Shown in pieces: positions 53,851 through 64,000 of a DNA stretch of 64,000 bases. Positions within the stretch are counted from its first letter, which is position 1. Every line of letters begins with the position of its first letter. Below the pieces are notes generated by a model that saw only the letters and a list, made by a program, of their open reading frames with translations, did no database searches and had not been told where the DNA came from. Location of the stretch: contig NC_087104.1 in the NCBI RefSeq assembly GCF_963855985.1, positions 4,588,001 to 4,652,000 of the forward strand, in the 5' to 3' direction. The translations under genes and the position numbers were made by a program. The stretch comes from Ostrinia nubilalis. Lineage: Eukaryota; Arthropoda; Insecta; Lepidoptera; Crambidae.

Positions 53851-55177
53851 TTTTTTGAGTTTTGACTTGAAATTTTTAGGTAATAATTCAAAATTGGAGG
53901 ATTTTCGATGAAATTTTATTTACATAAGTATTTCACCATTTAATACTTCGGTTCCGTTCTCGGTTAGTTTTGCGTGGTAGTATAAAATATGGAATAACAA
54001 TTATTATTATTCCAGACAGAAGAATAAATAGATCTATTTAGGCTATTTTATGTCTGAAAACTTACCCCTTTACTTAGAAAACCTGAAACAGTTTTGTAAC
54101 ACAGTTTTTGCTATTAAAACATTGTTAACTTTCCTATCTAGCATATTTAACATTTATGACTGAAAACTAAACCCTTTTAGCTAGAAAATCTAAAACAGTT
54201 CTGTAACTGTAACATGTAGGTACCTAACTGTAACATTTATGTATTTACAAAAAAAGTTTTTAAGTATGTTTATATCCGTTGTCTTAGTACCCAACCATAA
54301 TACAAGCTTTGCTTTTGGGACTGGCAGCAGCGGACGTCATTTCGCTGAAACGAAAGAACGACAAAACATTTCATAGCACGCATTTCGACGCAGTACTCCG
54401 GCTTAAAGTTATTGTGAAATTAAGACATTATTTAGCTGAAATGCTTGATATTATTTTGTCGATTTTCTGAATAGAACTTTGTTAAAGTAATCTCAGCTTT
54501 TAGGTACGATTAAGTTCAAAGAAATCGCATTAAATCAAATCTTACAATCGGTCTAGAGTTTATTGATATTATCAAGCGTTTAGCAATAAAAAGAAATTTT
54601 CAGTCGAAATTACTTTATGAGTTGTCATTTTTCTTTGATGTAACTAATGATTTAGGCGTTTTCTACGGCTAAGAATGGAACATTCTGATTCTTTGTATCA
54701 TTTTTCTTTGTAGAAATAAAATAAGAAAAACTTGACGAAGCATTATTAGAAAACTCCTTGACAACATCTTAACTATTTATCGTTTTTATCATGAAATGTT
54801 GCTTATATGTCCTTATAAAACATAATTCACATTTTTTGAAAACCAGGCTTCATTATTATTGTTCTTGATAAACATAGTATTTAATTCATTATTGGTTAAC
54901 CCTTCCTCAAGATGAGGATCTCACAGTAAATATTGATTCTTCCGGATAATCCTTTTGAATGCCTCTGGCAATAATACTTGACAAAGGCTAGCGGCCTTAC
55001 CCGGCCCTGTGGGCGTATTTCCAAAGCAATATAGCTCTAATTGGCATGTAAATCGTGTACAAATTCTCTTCCATTTGGCCTAAATTATACTTATTATGCA
55101 TGTTAAAACAAATAATGGTGTTTATGTTACGTGTTAATAAATCAGTCAATTCTTGTAATAAATGAAAACAAGGAAAT
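53851..55177. other. Unremarkable; RTE scrap at 54310
   Basis: 54310-54352 (CAGCAGCGGACGTCATTTCG, CTGAAACGAAAGAACG) is a tiny RTE end. No host gene recognised. Confidence 0.45.
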
Positions 55178-58100
55178 GGGTGAATATCCCAAACACGTTT
55201 TTTACGCGGCGGAGCTGAGAATCGATGGGAGAAATGTAACTAGAGCGATGATTTTTTTTCTGTATATAGTTTATACAGCGTTTTACACGATAGCAAAGTC
55301 TTCAGGACAATAGGTAGTTATTTTATGTACTAAAAAATTTTTCAAAGACCCAAAATCTAATAGCGGTGGCGCGTCCTAACTCTATTTCTACTCATAAATT
55401 GTGTTATTCCTTCTTTCTCGGGGATTCTAGTAATTTAAAAATAGTATAGCCATAAAATACATTAAATAAGACTTCCAAATGATATGAAAGAAATGTGATA
55501 TTTCATATTTTAAGTGTTTTAAATAGCCTTTCAAAACTGTCCCACGAAAAAAAGCAATTACAGTGGCTCAATTTCGACACTCTCTTACTTCTCCAAAGAA
55601 GCTTTGAGAGACGTAGAGTCTTCTTCCCTGCATCACTCAACTGTGTCCTCCTGATCGGGCTATAAAGACTTGCGACTTGTGGTATTGTTTTTCCAGCAGA
55701 CCCGTAAATATTTGTATCAGCGGCACAGGAATACAAAATTTTTCAATTTCGCTGGCAAGTGTATGAGTGAAAGCTACTTACTTAGATGCTAAACGATTCT
55801 TTAACATGATTAAAGTTTGGTGTTTTGTTGTATCTGCATACAGAAATTATTGATCAGAATTATAGTTTTCTTTATAATTTGAATTTTGTAACAGTTTTTC
55901 AATTCCGGTGGCGCAATTTCGGTGGCTCCGGTGGCGAATCTATTGCCGGAATTGGTCTTATTGGCTCTGGAGCATTGTACCTAGGTCTACTAAGGTCTCA
56001 GTCATAACTACAATATCGTCAGTGAATCGAAGTTGTGTGATGTACTCGCCGTATCTTGATACTGAGCTCCCTCTAGCTCAGAAGCTTGAAAACCTCTAAG
56101 TGGGAGGTAGTGAAGACTTTAAGAGATTATGGTGTCTCCAACTCTGAACCCTCGCAGCAATCAGATAAGTTTCGAGTTCTGATCTTGGGGGAGGGCTGAT
56201 ATGATGAAGTTTTCATACAAATACTTCAGAAGTTGCATGTATCGACAGTCAATTTGACGCCATTAAAGAGACTGTAGCACAGCCCAGGTCTTGACCGAAT
56301 CGAAGAAGGTACAAAAAGGCCAATAATAATGACTGATTATAGTCCTCAGTCTTCTGCATAATTTGACGCAGCATTAAATATTTACGTAGTATTGCGAACG
56401 TCTTTTCGAAAATGAGGTTGTCTGGGAGACTGGATGTTGGATAGCGAGAGTGTCATGTTTCAGGAAAAAGCTGCCTCACCTGACTCTGGACCATCGCCAA
56501 CGTCCATTCCATTCCAGTCTCTAGCACCACCACCATGTCTTATTTTTTGGTTTATCGACCAATAAACATGGTGGTATTTAAGAGAACTTTAGTACTAGCA
56601 TTCCATCTGATTTCATAAGCTCAGTTGTGATTTCATTATCTCCTGGTACATACCTTGTTGTTTTTAATAGGGCATTCTAATCTCACTCAAGCTAAAGTCT
56701 AGGATATCTTCGCTAAAGTGTCGGAATAATCTCGATCTTCAGCCTAATTACTAGTAGTGCTTCTTAATCTCTCCTAGCAGCTTAGGCATTTACCAAAATG
56801 GTTCTGCTATCCTCGTTATTCATGTTGGTATATTCAATTTGGTCCTCGCAAATACATACTTTCGATTTATTACAAAAAATCGTCTCTATATTACACTTTG
56901 TATCAGCGTGAGGACTTGGATAGATACATCGATACTAAGCAGAATCTTAAAAACAGATGAGAATAGTCCTGAAACAGCTAAAATTTCCCTAGTCTCGTAG
57001 GTTGCAATCTATTCTGCCACTCGAGATGAAAATTCGTGGGGCTTTGGAGCTGGATTGGCACTGGTCGTGGCTTAGGCTTCATCAGTCGACAGCTTTTGAG
57101 CATCTTTTATTCGGCATTCTTCTATTTCGGTAATGACTTCTTCTTCTTCCTCGGTCCCTCACTGATGAGGATCGCACCCGCAGATAGTGTTCCTTCATAG
57201 ACTGCGGTCATAAGCTGTGTGGTGATCGGAGAATGCAAATGTGATTAAATTGCCTGTTCGTCTAAAAATGATTACTACATTTTGATTTTTGCAGTACTAT
57301 TAGGGTGCAGCTCAGTACGCTTTTACAGTTCTGGCATCTTTTGCTAGGCCTTCTCTCTCTATGAGGCTGGCTGGATTTAGTCCTCCGTTTCTTAATTGTA
57401 CTACTTTCATCTAGCTCATTGTCGCTAGGTTTGCATAGTTTTCCGTTAAATTACCCTGTCACAAATATGTAATGTGTTAGTTCAGTAGCTGGTATAGATC
57501 TAGAAATATCTTCATACTTAATCTCCAGTTCGCATGGTCTTTAGCGAATAATTAGTCGCGTAATTCTGAGTATAGGATAGGTATGATACCATCATGAAAA
57601 CTTGGCTAGCCTGGACCAATATTTTTACTTATGGAAGATAAACCTAACACCAACCTGGGGCAGTTGGTCGCCCTCCCGGGACTAGAGTTGGTTTCTGGGT
57701 TTGAGGGTCATGTATGATGTCTTTGTGATGACTCTAGAATAACGGGGCTGTTGGCGGCTAGAGCCAGAAAGTTTTGGATTTGTTCTCTATGGGGGGATTT
57801 TGCCGTTATCACCATGCTTAGCAGGCTGGTTGGTAGTTCCAGTATGGTAGTATAATACCCGGAAAGAGGCTGCAGCCCACCCTCCACTATTTTGATTCCT
57901 TAGTCGGCTATTACGACTCACGTGGGAAGATTTGATGCTTTTTTAGGGTCACAACACAGGCCTGAATATTGTTTTTAATTATAAACATCTTTACTGGATA
58001 ATAATACTTAATTGATTACAAATAAATAAGTAATTTGAGACAATCATCCGTAACATTCCGAAGTCCGCTGTATAAATAAATTTCGGTGGATTGGTTCTTA

Positions 58101-58308
58101 ATTCCGGTGGCTCAAATACAATTTCGGTGGCTCTTGATAATTTCAAATTGACATATCTCGAGAAGTATTAATAATATTTTGATCTCTACCATATCATTGA
58201 ATAATACAAGTTATTTACTATTATTTCTGCCACAAAAAAGTTTTGGAAAGTGGAAATTAAAATTCGCCACCGGAATTAGGCAAAAAACGAGTTTGTTGAT
58301 ATTCACCC
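55178..58308. mobile_element. Long-TIR GGGTGAATATC element around an RTE
   Basis: GGGTGAATATCCCAAACACG then TTTTTTACGC at the left is mirrored (with small differences) by GGCAAAAAACGAGTTTGTTG, ATATTCACCC at the right. The words TTCCGGTGGC and ATTTCGGTGGCTC recur near both ends (55559, 55742, 55898-55940, 58080-58140). A decayed RTE occupies the middle. A 77-codon minus frame (55503-55736) is not recognised. No target duplication found. Confidence 0.5.
55980..56830 (-). mobile_element. Heavily decayed RTE reverse transcriptase
   Basis: GTCAGTGAATCGAAGTTGTG, CAGAAGCTTGAAAACCTC and GACTGTAGCACAGCCCAGGT align with 13950-14230. Reverse translation near 56660 gives PGDNEITTELMKSDGM and near 56290 a WAVLQSL-like motif. 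The same element may extend left to about 57960, but that part is too decayed to assign. Confidence 0.6.
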
Positions 58309-59065
58309 AAATATCTTGTCTGGATCTACCAACACAATATAGTGCCTGGTTAAGTGGATGATGCTGATGATGAGAACGTAAGATAGTTTTGTTAATAATT
58401 TCGACATTAGGTTTTAGTAGGCTGTTCGTTTTTAATTAGTTTGGAGAAATGGTTATCACGAATGTTCCCATTTCCTTTTTTGAGATATTAGAAGTATCAA
58501 AATACTGTTTCTTCTGTTCACTAATAACGATTATCGTTATCGTATAACCCTCCGCTATCGCTTGCCAAACAAAATCAAACATTGATGCTCAAAACTTACA
58601 GCATAAACTTATTTTAACATCAATAGCACGAATAGACATTAAATTGTACTGGACACTCAAAACGCATAACCTAATCCTGGGCTAAGTATGGTTCACAAGA
58701 ACTGTTGTAGAATGCTCGCGTGTTTCTCTTGTACAGACTTTCCTCATGGAACAGATGATTTTGCCCTGCAAACAGAAAACAACTCATTAACCAATCAGTA
58801 ATAATCAGAATTTACCGCCTTGATAAGCTGAAACAGTTTTGATTTTTAAAGTAGGTACTAAGTATATCTCAAATGTAGGCATGCGCCTAATCTTTCTTGT
58901 ATTTCTCAATTTTGCTTTACCTACTGCCAGTAAATTACTGGCCACTAACTATTTTGAGAATTCATTTATTAACGACCATTAAATTTTCATTTTTTTTTAT
59001 TTGGTGAGTCATAGTGCAATAGGCGAGTTTCCTAAAAAAAATTTTAGTCCGTCAAATATATTGGA
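58309..59065. other. Candidate 3' receptor exon, otherwise unremarkable
   Basis: On the minus strand, TTTTCTGTTTGCAG at about 58779-58766 is a strong 3' splice site. Joined to the phase-2 end of the receptor exon it would add six residues, AKSSVP, to the split Thr and then stop at 58744. This is only a possibility. Confidence 0.2.
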
Positions 59066-59215
59066 CACGTAAAAGTAAGTACATTTTTATTTGTTAATCA
59101 AACAATAAGTAATTACGAAGATATGGTGCCTTGAAGATCTGCATGACGTCACAAAGTGCAACACTGATAAGCACTCCTTGACGTCACGTACCTCTTCTTT
59201 TACGTGCGTATTTTT
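59066..59215. mobile_element. Possible MITE
   Basis: ACACGTAAAAGTAAGTAC and GTACCTCTTCTTTTACGTGC are loosely inverted, with GACGTCAC words inside. Ends uncertain. Confidence 0.3.
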
Positions 59216-59681
59216 AGTTAACACACGGGCTTTGAATTATCAAAGTCTTACCTATTAATCATCCCTATTTTAATTTAACTCAATGAAATAGCGCAGGGAT
59301 AAACTATGTGCCAGAGCAGAGTTAACCTCTGATTTTTTCTAAATGATAAAACTAGGTACGCTATTAACGCGAATGGCGTAAAGTCATATTATGACTAGAC
59401 CATTACTACGCTCCATTTAAATAAAAGATAGCTTCTCTCCGCCAATCGCGAGAGAAGAAATAGCGGGGAAAAGGTTATTAAGAAATACAAAAGTCACGTT
59501 CACTTTAATTAAATCCACAACGATTCTAATCTCGGCCAAATAAAACGTTATAAACTCTTTTTCGAATTTGTGATATCACAGAAAAGTATTTCTATTTTCT
59601 AGTTGTTAACGCGTTCCGCGAATTTTTTTACAGTTTATGCAAAAGATGACGTCAACTTGTACTATTGCGACAGAATGACTT
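59216..59681. other. Unremarkable stretch
   Basis: Nothing recognised. Confidence 0.5.
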
Positions 59682-59818
59682 ACGCCCGTATTCACAAACG
59701 ATGCTTGCTCGAACGCACAGCGTTGAATAGAGCTCTGTGATTGGTTCGTGTGTCACCTTGTGCGTCCACCTGCACTGTGAGACCTCATAAGTACTAATGT
59801 TTGTAAATACGGGCGTAA
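59682..59818. mobile_element. GCCCGTATTCACAAAC MITE, best copy
   Basis: TTACGCCCGTATTCACAAAC at the left and GTTTGTAAATACGGGCGTAA at the right; interior AGAGCTCTGTGATTGGTTCG. The clearest TIR pair of the five copies. Confidence 0.85.
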
Positions 59819-60508
59819 GTATTCACTACTCATAGTCAAAATATTTCCAAAAAAATGGTACCAATAACCTCCCATACGTAGTCTTTGTGCATATTCAGTT
59901 TTTCACCGTGTCTGTGACCTGCATTTATTATTTGGGATGTGTACAATAGACTTCAATAGAGGATATAAACTAGATGTCATTTATATAGAGAAATTATGAA
60001 AAATGTGAATTGCTCTATCGACTTTATCTAGGTACGTCTTCAATGAAAAAGACATAGAATCTTAGATATTTTGGGAGGTGTGAGCGACGGCTGTTTATAC
60101 AGATTTGTTTATCAAACCAATCTCGATTATCGTAAACCTACGTGTTCTGGCTGCCCGAGTGGGAGTGGATGTGGGAATTTGTGAAAAACAAGAGTTACAC
60201 TGTCTGGTCAATACGCAATAGCAATATCACAAGCACTGCGAATATTACAAAATAATATGGCCTAAAAAAATAACAATATTTTGATGCAACACCACAAATT
60301 AATTATCATACAAAATATCATCGTCACATAATGGTTAAAGCGCTCTGCAAGTTACAAAATTTATACTGTTTCGCCTAAATCTAAAGGAGGCTTGGTGCCG
60401 GCATGACGGCTTTATTTCAAAGAATCATGTCGACGACTTGTAGGAAGCTATAGGTACTTTCTATCTCTTTTGACAACACGGGTTTGGTGTTTAGACGCAT
60501 TAGATTCC
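59819..60508. other. Unremarkable stretch
   Basis: No gene or repeat recognised. Confidence 0.5.
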
Positions 60509-60511
60509 TAA

Positions 60512-60700
60512 GGCGATTATCACACTGCACCGCGCTCCGCCGCGGTACGCGGGACGACAGATTTAATCATTGTATGCAAGTACCTCAGTTTGTATAGAAA
60601 ACACGCGCGGCACAACACACTGACAACGCGTTTGCGCGCGGGATTCGTTATATGTAGCCACGCGGACCGCGGCGGAGCGCGGTGTAGTGTAATAATCGCC
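60512..60700. mobile_element. PIF/Harbinger-type MITE, TAA TSD
   Basis: GGCGATTATCACACTGCACC, GCGCTCCGCCGCGGT mirrored by ACCGCGGCGGAGCGC, GTAGTGTAATAATCGCC. TAA at 60509-60511 and 60701-60703. GC-rich. Confidence 0.85.
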
Positions 60701-60874
60701 TAAGTCTTATCTTTTATAGCTCACTACTATTTGAAAATATTTTCAAATACCACAGTATTACATTTATTAGACAATCCTATCTGAAAGATTCCACATTATT
60801 GCAGGAAACACAATGGAGACTTACCTACTTAATTTTATTATCAAGTCTTGTTATGATCCCGGATACTTAGGTTT

Positions 60875-61115
60875 AACGCTCAAAATTCGATATTAGCTAG
60901 GACCACTTGAGAGCCACAACACACGACGCGTTGCGGCGCCGCACCTCAAAGATGGCGACGACGAGGCGCCGCACCGCTCGTGTGCCCGCCACAGTATTTC
61001 TATGTGATGACGCAGCGACACCGCTCCGGCGACGCACCGCCGCGGCGCCGCCGCAACGCATGCTTTGGCTCTTAGTTTCAACGCTCAAAATTCGATATCT
61101 GCTGGGATCACTTAT
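60875..61115. repeat. Direct repeats flanking a GC-rich MITE
   Basis: ACGCTCAAAATTCGATATTA and ACGCTCAAAATTCGATATCT (each continuing into about 15 more matching bases, GGACCACTT/GGGATCACTT) start near 60877 and 61080. Between them lies a MITE with ends GAGAGCCACAACACACGACG and CGCAACGCATGCTTTGGCTC. The frames at 60893-61146 come from its GC-rich interior. Confidence 0.65.
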
Positions 61116-61397
61116 TTCTCACGACCCCAAAGTTCCGACATCATAGTCATAAATGTCGCTATCTCATTACTATTAACTGCGAGAAGGTATGCGTAACTAC
61201 GAGATTGGTGTTTGTGTAATAGCGCCGTTTGAACATAATACATTTTCTTAGAAGCAATATAATGGATGAGTGAACTAAGAACTTCTGATATTACAAAATA
61301 ATTTATATTTAGCTAAAAGGAAACTCGGTCTGTACTTTGTGAAAACTAATCTTTTAAGTAATCAAATCGAAACTTGTTAAGGTTACCGGTTACGTAA

Positions 61398-61556
61398 AGG
61401 TTCGGCTAAAACATGTGCAGCCTGCGTGCGTGATGGCGATCTTACTCTGATTTCTATCAGTAGATATACACTGGCGATCTATCTATCTATTACTCGTATG
61501 AGTAGTAGTAGTAGTAGTAGCACACAATTAGCAAGTCTCATTATTCTGAACCTTTA
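61398..61556. mobile_element. Possible relative of the 5796 MITE
   Basis: TAAAGGTTCGGCTAAAACAT at the left and CTGAACCTTTA at the right, with GCCTGCGTGCGTGATGGCGA resembling GCGTGCAGCGATGGCGA. It includes an (AGT)n run at 61501-61519. Strongly diverged. Confidence 0.35.
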
Positions 61557-61660
61557 CCATTACAGTATCTTATTATTATAATATTGCATAACTAAAAAAC
61601 CCACCCATTGAAGGTTCAAAAACAACTTTAAATGTTTTTTTTGATGTAAAATATACTTAC

Positions 61661-62232
61661 GTGTTTTGACCGTCCGAGTGCGAGGCAGTTGGTGGCGGCC
61701 ATTTGTGAAGATGCGCGCGCCACATCAGCTGCCCAAACGTCATCCTGAACTGTCGGGACATTGAGCAGTACAGCACGAAGTTGATCGCCCCGTTCAGAAG
61801 CGCCAGTGCATCCATCAGCTCCCCGAACAGATCGTAGCAACGCTTGAAGAAGCATCGCCCGAGCAATCCGCTTAGAAGACCCAGTATCCCTTGAGGTAGC
61901 TCGGTTACCAGGAAGAGTAAAAGAACTGCAACCAACATCTTCGTCGTTCTATTCGTTCTTTTGTCAGCCTTGCATTGACGCTTCGCTGCTTTGTTCGTGG
62001 TTGGACAAGCATTGTATACTCTGACTTTTTTCTGGTGCTGATTCGCGCTGTACACCTCCCTGATCAGCCATAGACTGATGATGGTCAGTATGCAGCATGG
62101 CAGCAGTTTGATTAGTACTGCGTGCACCCAGAAGTTGATCTGGTACAGCTGGCCTTCCTGGTCAGCGTCCACGTGGTACAGGATCATAGGTCCACTTGGC
62201 TCCAGGATCACTGTGGTGTGGATGTCGAATAC
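61661..62232 (-). CDS. Neuropeptide GPCR exon (myosuppressin-receptor-like)
   Basis: An internal exon of 572 nt with splice sites on both sides: acceptor TTTTCTACAG before 62232 and donor GTAAGTATA at 61660-61652. It encodes 190 full codons plus two bases of the next (phase 2). Residue 1 is V of VFDIHTTV. Residues 1-31 are extracellular loop 2; 32-57 TM5 (NFWVHAVLIKLLPCCILTII); 58-97 a basic third intracellular loop; 98-121 TM6 (KMLVAVLLLFLVTELPQGIL); 122-136 loop 3 with a Cys pair; 137-157 TM7 (DALALLNGAINFVLYCSMS), where NFVLY stands at the NPxxY position; 159-166 helix 8 (SRQFRMTF). The TExPQGILGLLS and INFVLYCSMSRQFR motifs are those of insect myosuppressin/DMSR receptors, which couple a FLRFamide peptide to G proteins in the plasma membrane. 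TM1-TM4 exons and the C-terminal exon are not seen here. The subtype (MsR or a DMSR paralogue) is uncertain. Confidence 0.88.
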
Positions 62233-62756
62233 CTGTAGAAAAGAGATTATGTTAGGAATTGCAAACCTCTTGTATTCACTAATGATCATGGGTGTATTCC
62301 AAAATTCGCTTCCACCTTAAGCCTGATCATTTATTTACCAGAAAAAATGAAATAAATATTCCAAATTGAATCTTATTTAAGGTATATTTTGACTACGTTA
62401 GTATGGAAGATATTTTTTTATATAATTACTAACTAAAACGAACCCTTTCGAGTATTTATTTATTTATTTATTTGGAAACTCTCGGAGTATTCTCACAAAA
62501 ACAAACAAACATTCAGCAAAAACAAAGGGCTCTCGCAAAAAAACTACTTAGTAATAGAGTCGTGACTATCGAAGATAAAAACCATAAATAAAAAACAGAT
62601 CTCCCAAATTTCAGCAAATATTATTTTGATTCCATATAAAATAAGACATGTGTGTGTAGGCATGTGTAGCAATCATCCGTAACAATGAAATGGTAAACGA
62701 ACTGAAAAAAAATTCTACCCTCGCCCATAAGGCAAAGTTATTCGATATAATTTATG
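62233..62756. other. Receptor intron
   Basis: Upstream intron of the minus-strand receptor. Contains an (ATTT)n run near 62455. No further exon recognised to the window end. Confidence 0.55.
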
Positions 62757-62758
62757 TA

Positions 62759-63231
62759 CAGTCACGGAATGAAAAGGTTCGTCAGTTTTCAAATTGATTC
62801 CTTCAACGAATCGCGAGCACATATTACTTTTTGAAACTATGTTACAGAATAATCTCGAGTTAGAGAAAATAATCTTTAACTGTTCGTCAGTAAAGTTCAA
62901 AATTATTCAGATCAAAGTTGTTTGACGATTTATCTTGTCAAGAAGATTATTATGATTGATAAACTAAAACCTTCTTGTTGGTTCAACCAGCCATTATTAT
63001 TTCTTATAAAATAAAAAAAACTATTGTCAATTGGTCAATGTCATCATTGCATTGCACTGATGGGATAGAAAAATAAACAAGCAAAACCTTATTTGGTTAG
63101 CAAACGTCATATTTATTTAAATGTTAGCAGCACTGTTTCTTGCACTGTTATGTTGGCAGGTTTGACTCTTACAGTACCTAGTGCAAGCGAAAACCGACAC
63201 TAAGGTGACGAACCTTTTCATTCCGCGACTG
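62759..63231. mobile_element. Mariner-type MITE in intron, TA TSD
   Basis: CAGTCACGGAATGAAAAGGT, TCGTCA and the inverse TGACGA, ACCTTTTCATTCCGCGACTG are the ends of a 473-bp element flanked by TA (62757-62758, 63232-63233). No transposase visible. Confidence 0.8.
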
Positions 63232-63282
63232 TACATATAAAGATCCATAAAAAGGAGTGAACATATTTTGTACAACTTCTGC

Positions 63283-63327
63283 TCGTGGTTTTCACAACAG
63301 TCTATATGATTGTTGTGAAAACCACGA
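63283..63327. repeat. 45-nt hairpin
   Basis: TCGTGGTTTTCACAAC and GTTGTGAAAACCACGA form a perfect 16-bp stem with a 13-nt loop. Could be a small foldback remnant or a short structured RNA. Confidence 0.6.
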
Positions 63328-64000
63328 TTAACCACCATTGACATTTCGTTTACAAAATGGATAAAAGGTATGTAGATCATTGAAGTAATATTACTACGTA
63401 TAGAACAGACATCGCGAACAAAATATGTACAGTGCGGGGTGCGGGGCGGGAATTTGACGGACAGCTGTCAGTCAAATCCATGACTATCAAGTTTCATAAT
63501 TTATGGCGATAAAATCTGCACCAGAAAATGTCGTACTTCATTGATAGGATTGCACGAATAGTGACGTTCCTGCGGTCGCCTCATCATAGACATTGTGAAT
63601 CGATTGTGAAAATAAACAAATCGGCTAAATTGTGTCAAATTTTCATTGTGCTCAATAGCAAAAAGGTTCAGCTACTTACATTATTTTCTTTTATTATATT
63701 GTGCGTTTCCTGTAATGTAATCTAAGCTCCCCTCCCTTAGACTAAAATTAGCCCTCCTAGACAAGTGACAAAACGAAGCAGTTGAAACATTCGTAATCAC
63801 TTCGCTCTGCCGTTTTTTGGTGTTAGTTACTTCACTCTGTGATGCGATTTTAAAATTACAACTGGCGATTCCGAATTCACAACTGAGGGGACTGAGGCTA
63901 ATCGTGTTACTTGTGCTACAAGTGCGTATGGGCTTCATACTGATGCTTAAGCCATTAATTATTTTTCTTCCCGATTAAAATCTAATGTAATCGATAATCG
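63328..64000. other. No gene recognised
   Basis: 63528-63725 plus (65 codons) and 63681-63938 minus (85 codons) are open but unrecognised. Presumably receptor intron. Confidence 0.45.

Noticed and set aside
60893..61146. Arg/Ala-rich frames on both strands
   Set aside because: GC-rich MITE interior; no protein family.

Overview
This window is AT-rich, gene-poor, repeat-dense DNA from a moth or butterfly, most like a noctuid-type moth. The evidence is the repeat content: RTE-type LINE 3' ends in many copies, short Helitrons of the Lep1 type (5' TACTAATATTATAAA, 3' GC hairpin plus CTAG), tRNA-like SINE fragments with an intact B box, R4/Dong-like, CR1-like and jockey-like LINE pieces, and dozens of MITEs. 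The assignment is by recognition; no search was run.

Only one host gene is supported. On the minus strand at 61661-62232, near the right edge, is one exon of a rhodopsin-family neuropeptide receptor. It runs from extracellular loop 2 through TM5, TM6 and TM7 to the start of the C-tail and resembles the insect myosuppressin receptor (DMSR) group. It has a clean acceptor and donor and ends in phase 2. The exons for TM1-TM4 are not visible and should lie beyond position 64000; the C-terminal exon should lie to the left and is not securely identified.

Layout. 1-6900: small MITEs, a 319-bp foldback next to a perfect 106-bp tandem duplication, and RTE tails. 6921-9138: a hAT-type element with 8-bp target duplication (TSD), loaded with nested repeats including a Dong-like LINE fragment between TTA repeats. 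10872-12133 and about 34690-36110: two copies of an unusual non-coding element. Its inverted arms are built from degenerate 15-20 bp words, its GC-rich core holds a hairpin with compensatory changes, and it carries a GCTT/GCAT array. 12818-14821: a TIR element carrying RTE reverse transcriptase remains. 20015-20462: an element with perfect 62-bp TIRs and a 9-bp TSD. 21094-23953: a second hAT-type element with four-level nesting. 31052-32139: a jockey-like LINE with a 337-codon open frame and poly(A). 37173-37733: a piggyBac-like transposase C-terminus next to a TTAA. 46097-46410: an RTE insertion with an inverted 5' end. 55178-58308: another long-TIR element around a decayed RTE. The rest is unremarkable AT-rich intergenic or intronic sequence.

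The most notable observations are: (1) two 22-26 bp palindromes that share the same arms, each flanked by a different exact 8-bp direct repeat, as if a hAT-like element had been reduced to its terminal repeats; (2) the covarying hairpin in the paired large elements; (3) a possible shared class of elements starting GGGT with inverted or repeated short-word arms, two of which have exact 9-bp TSDs.
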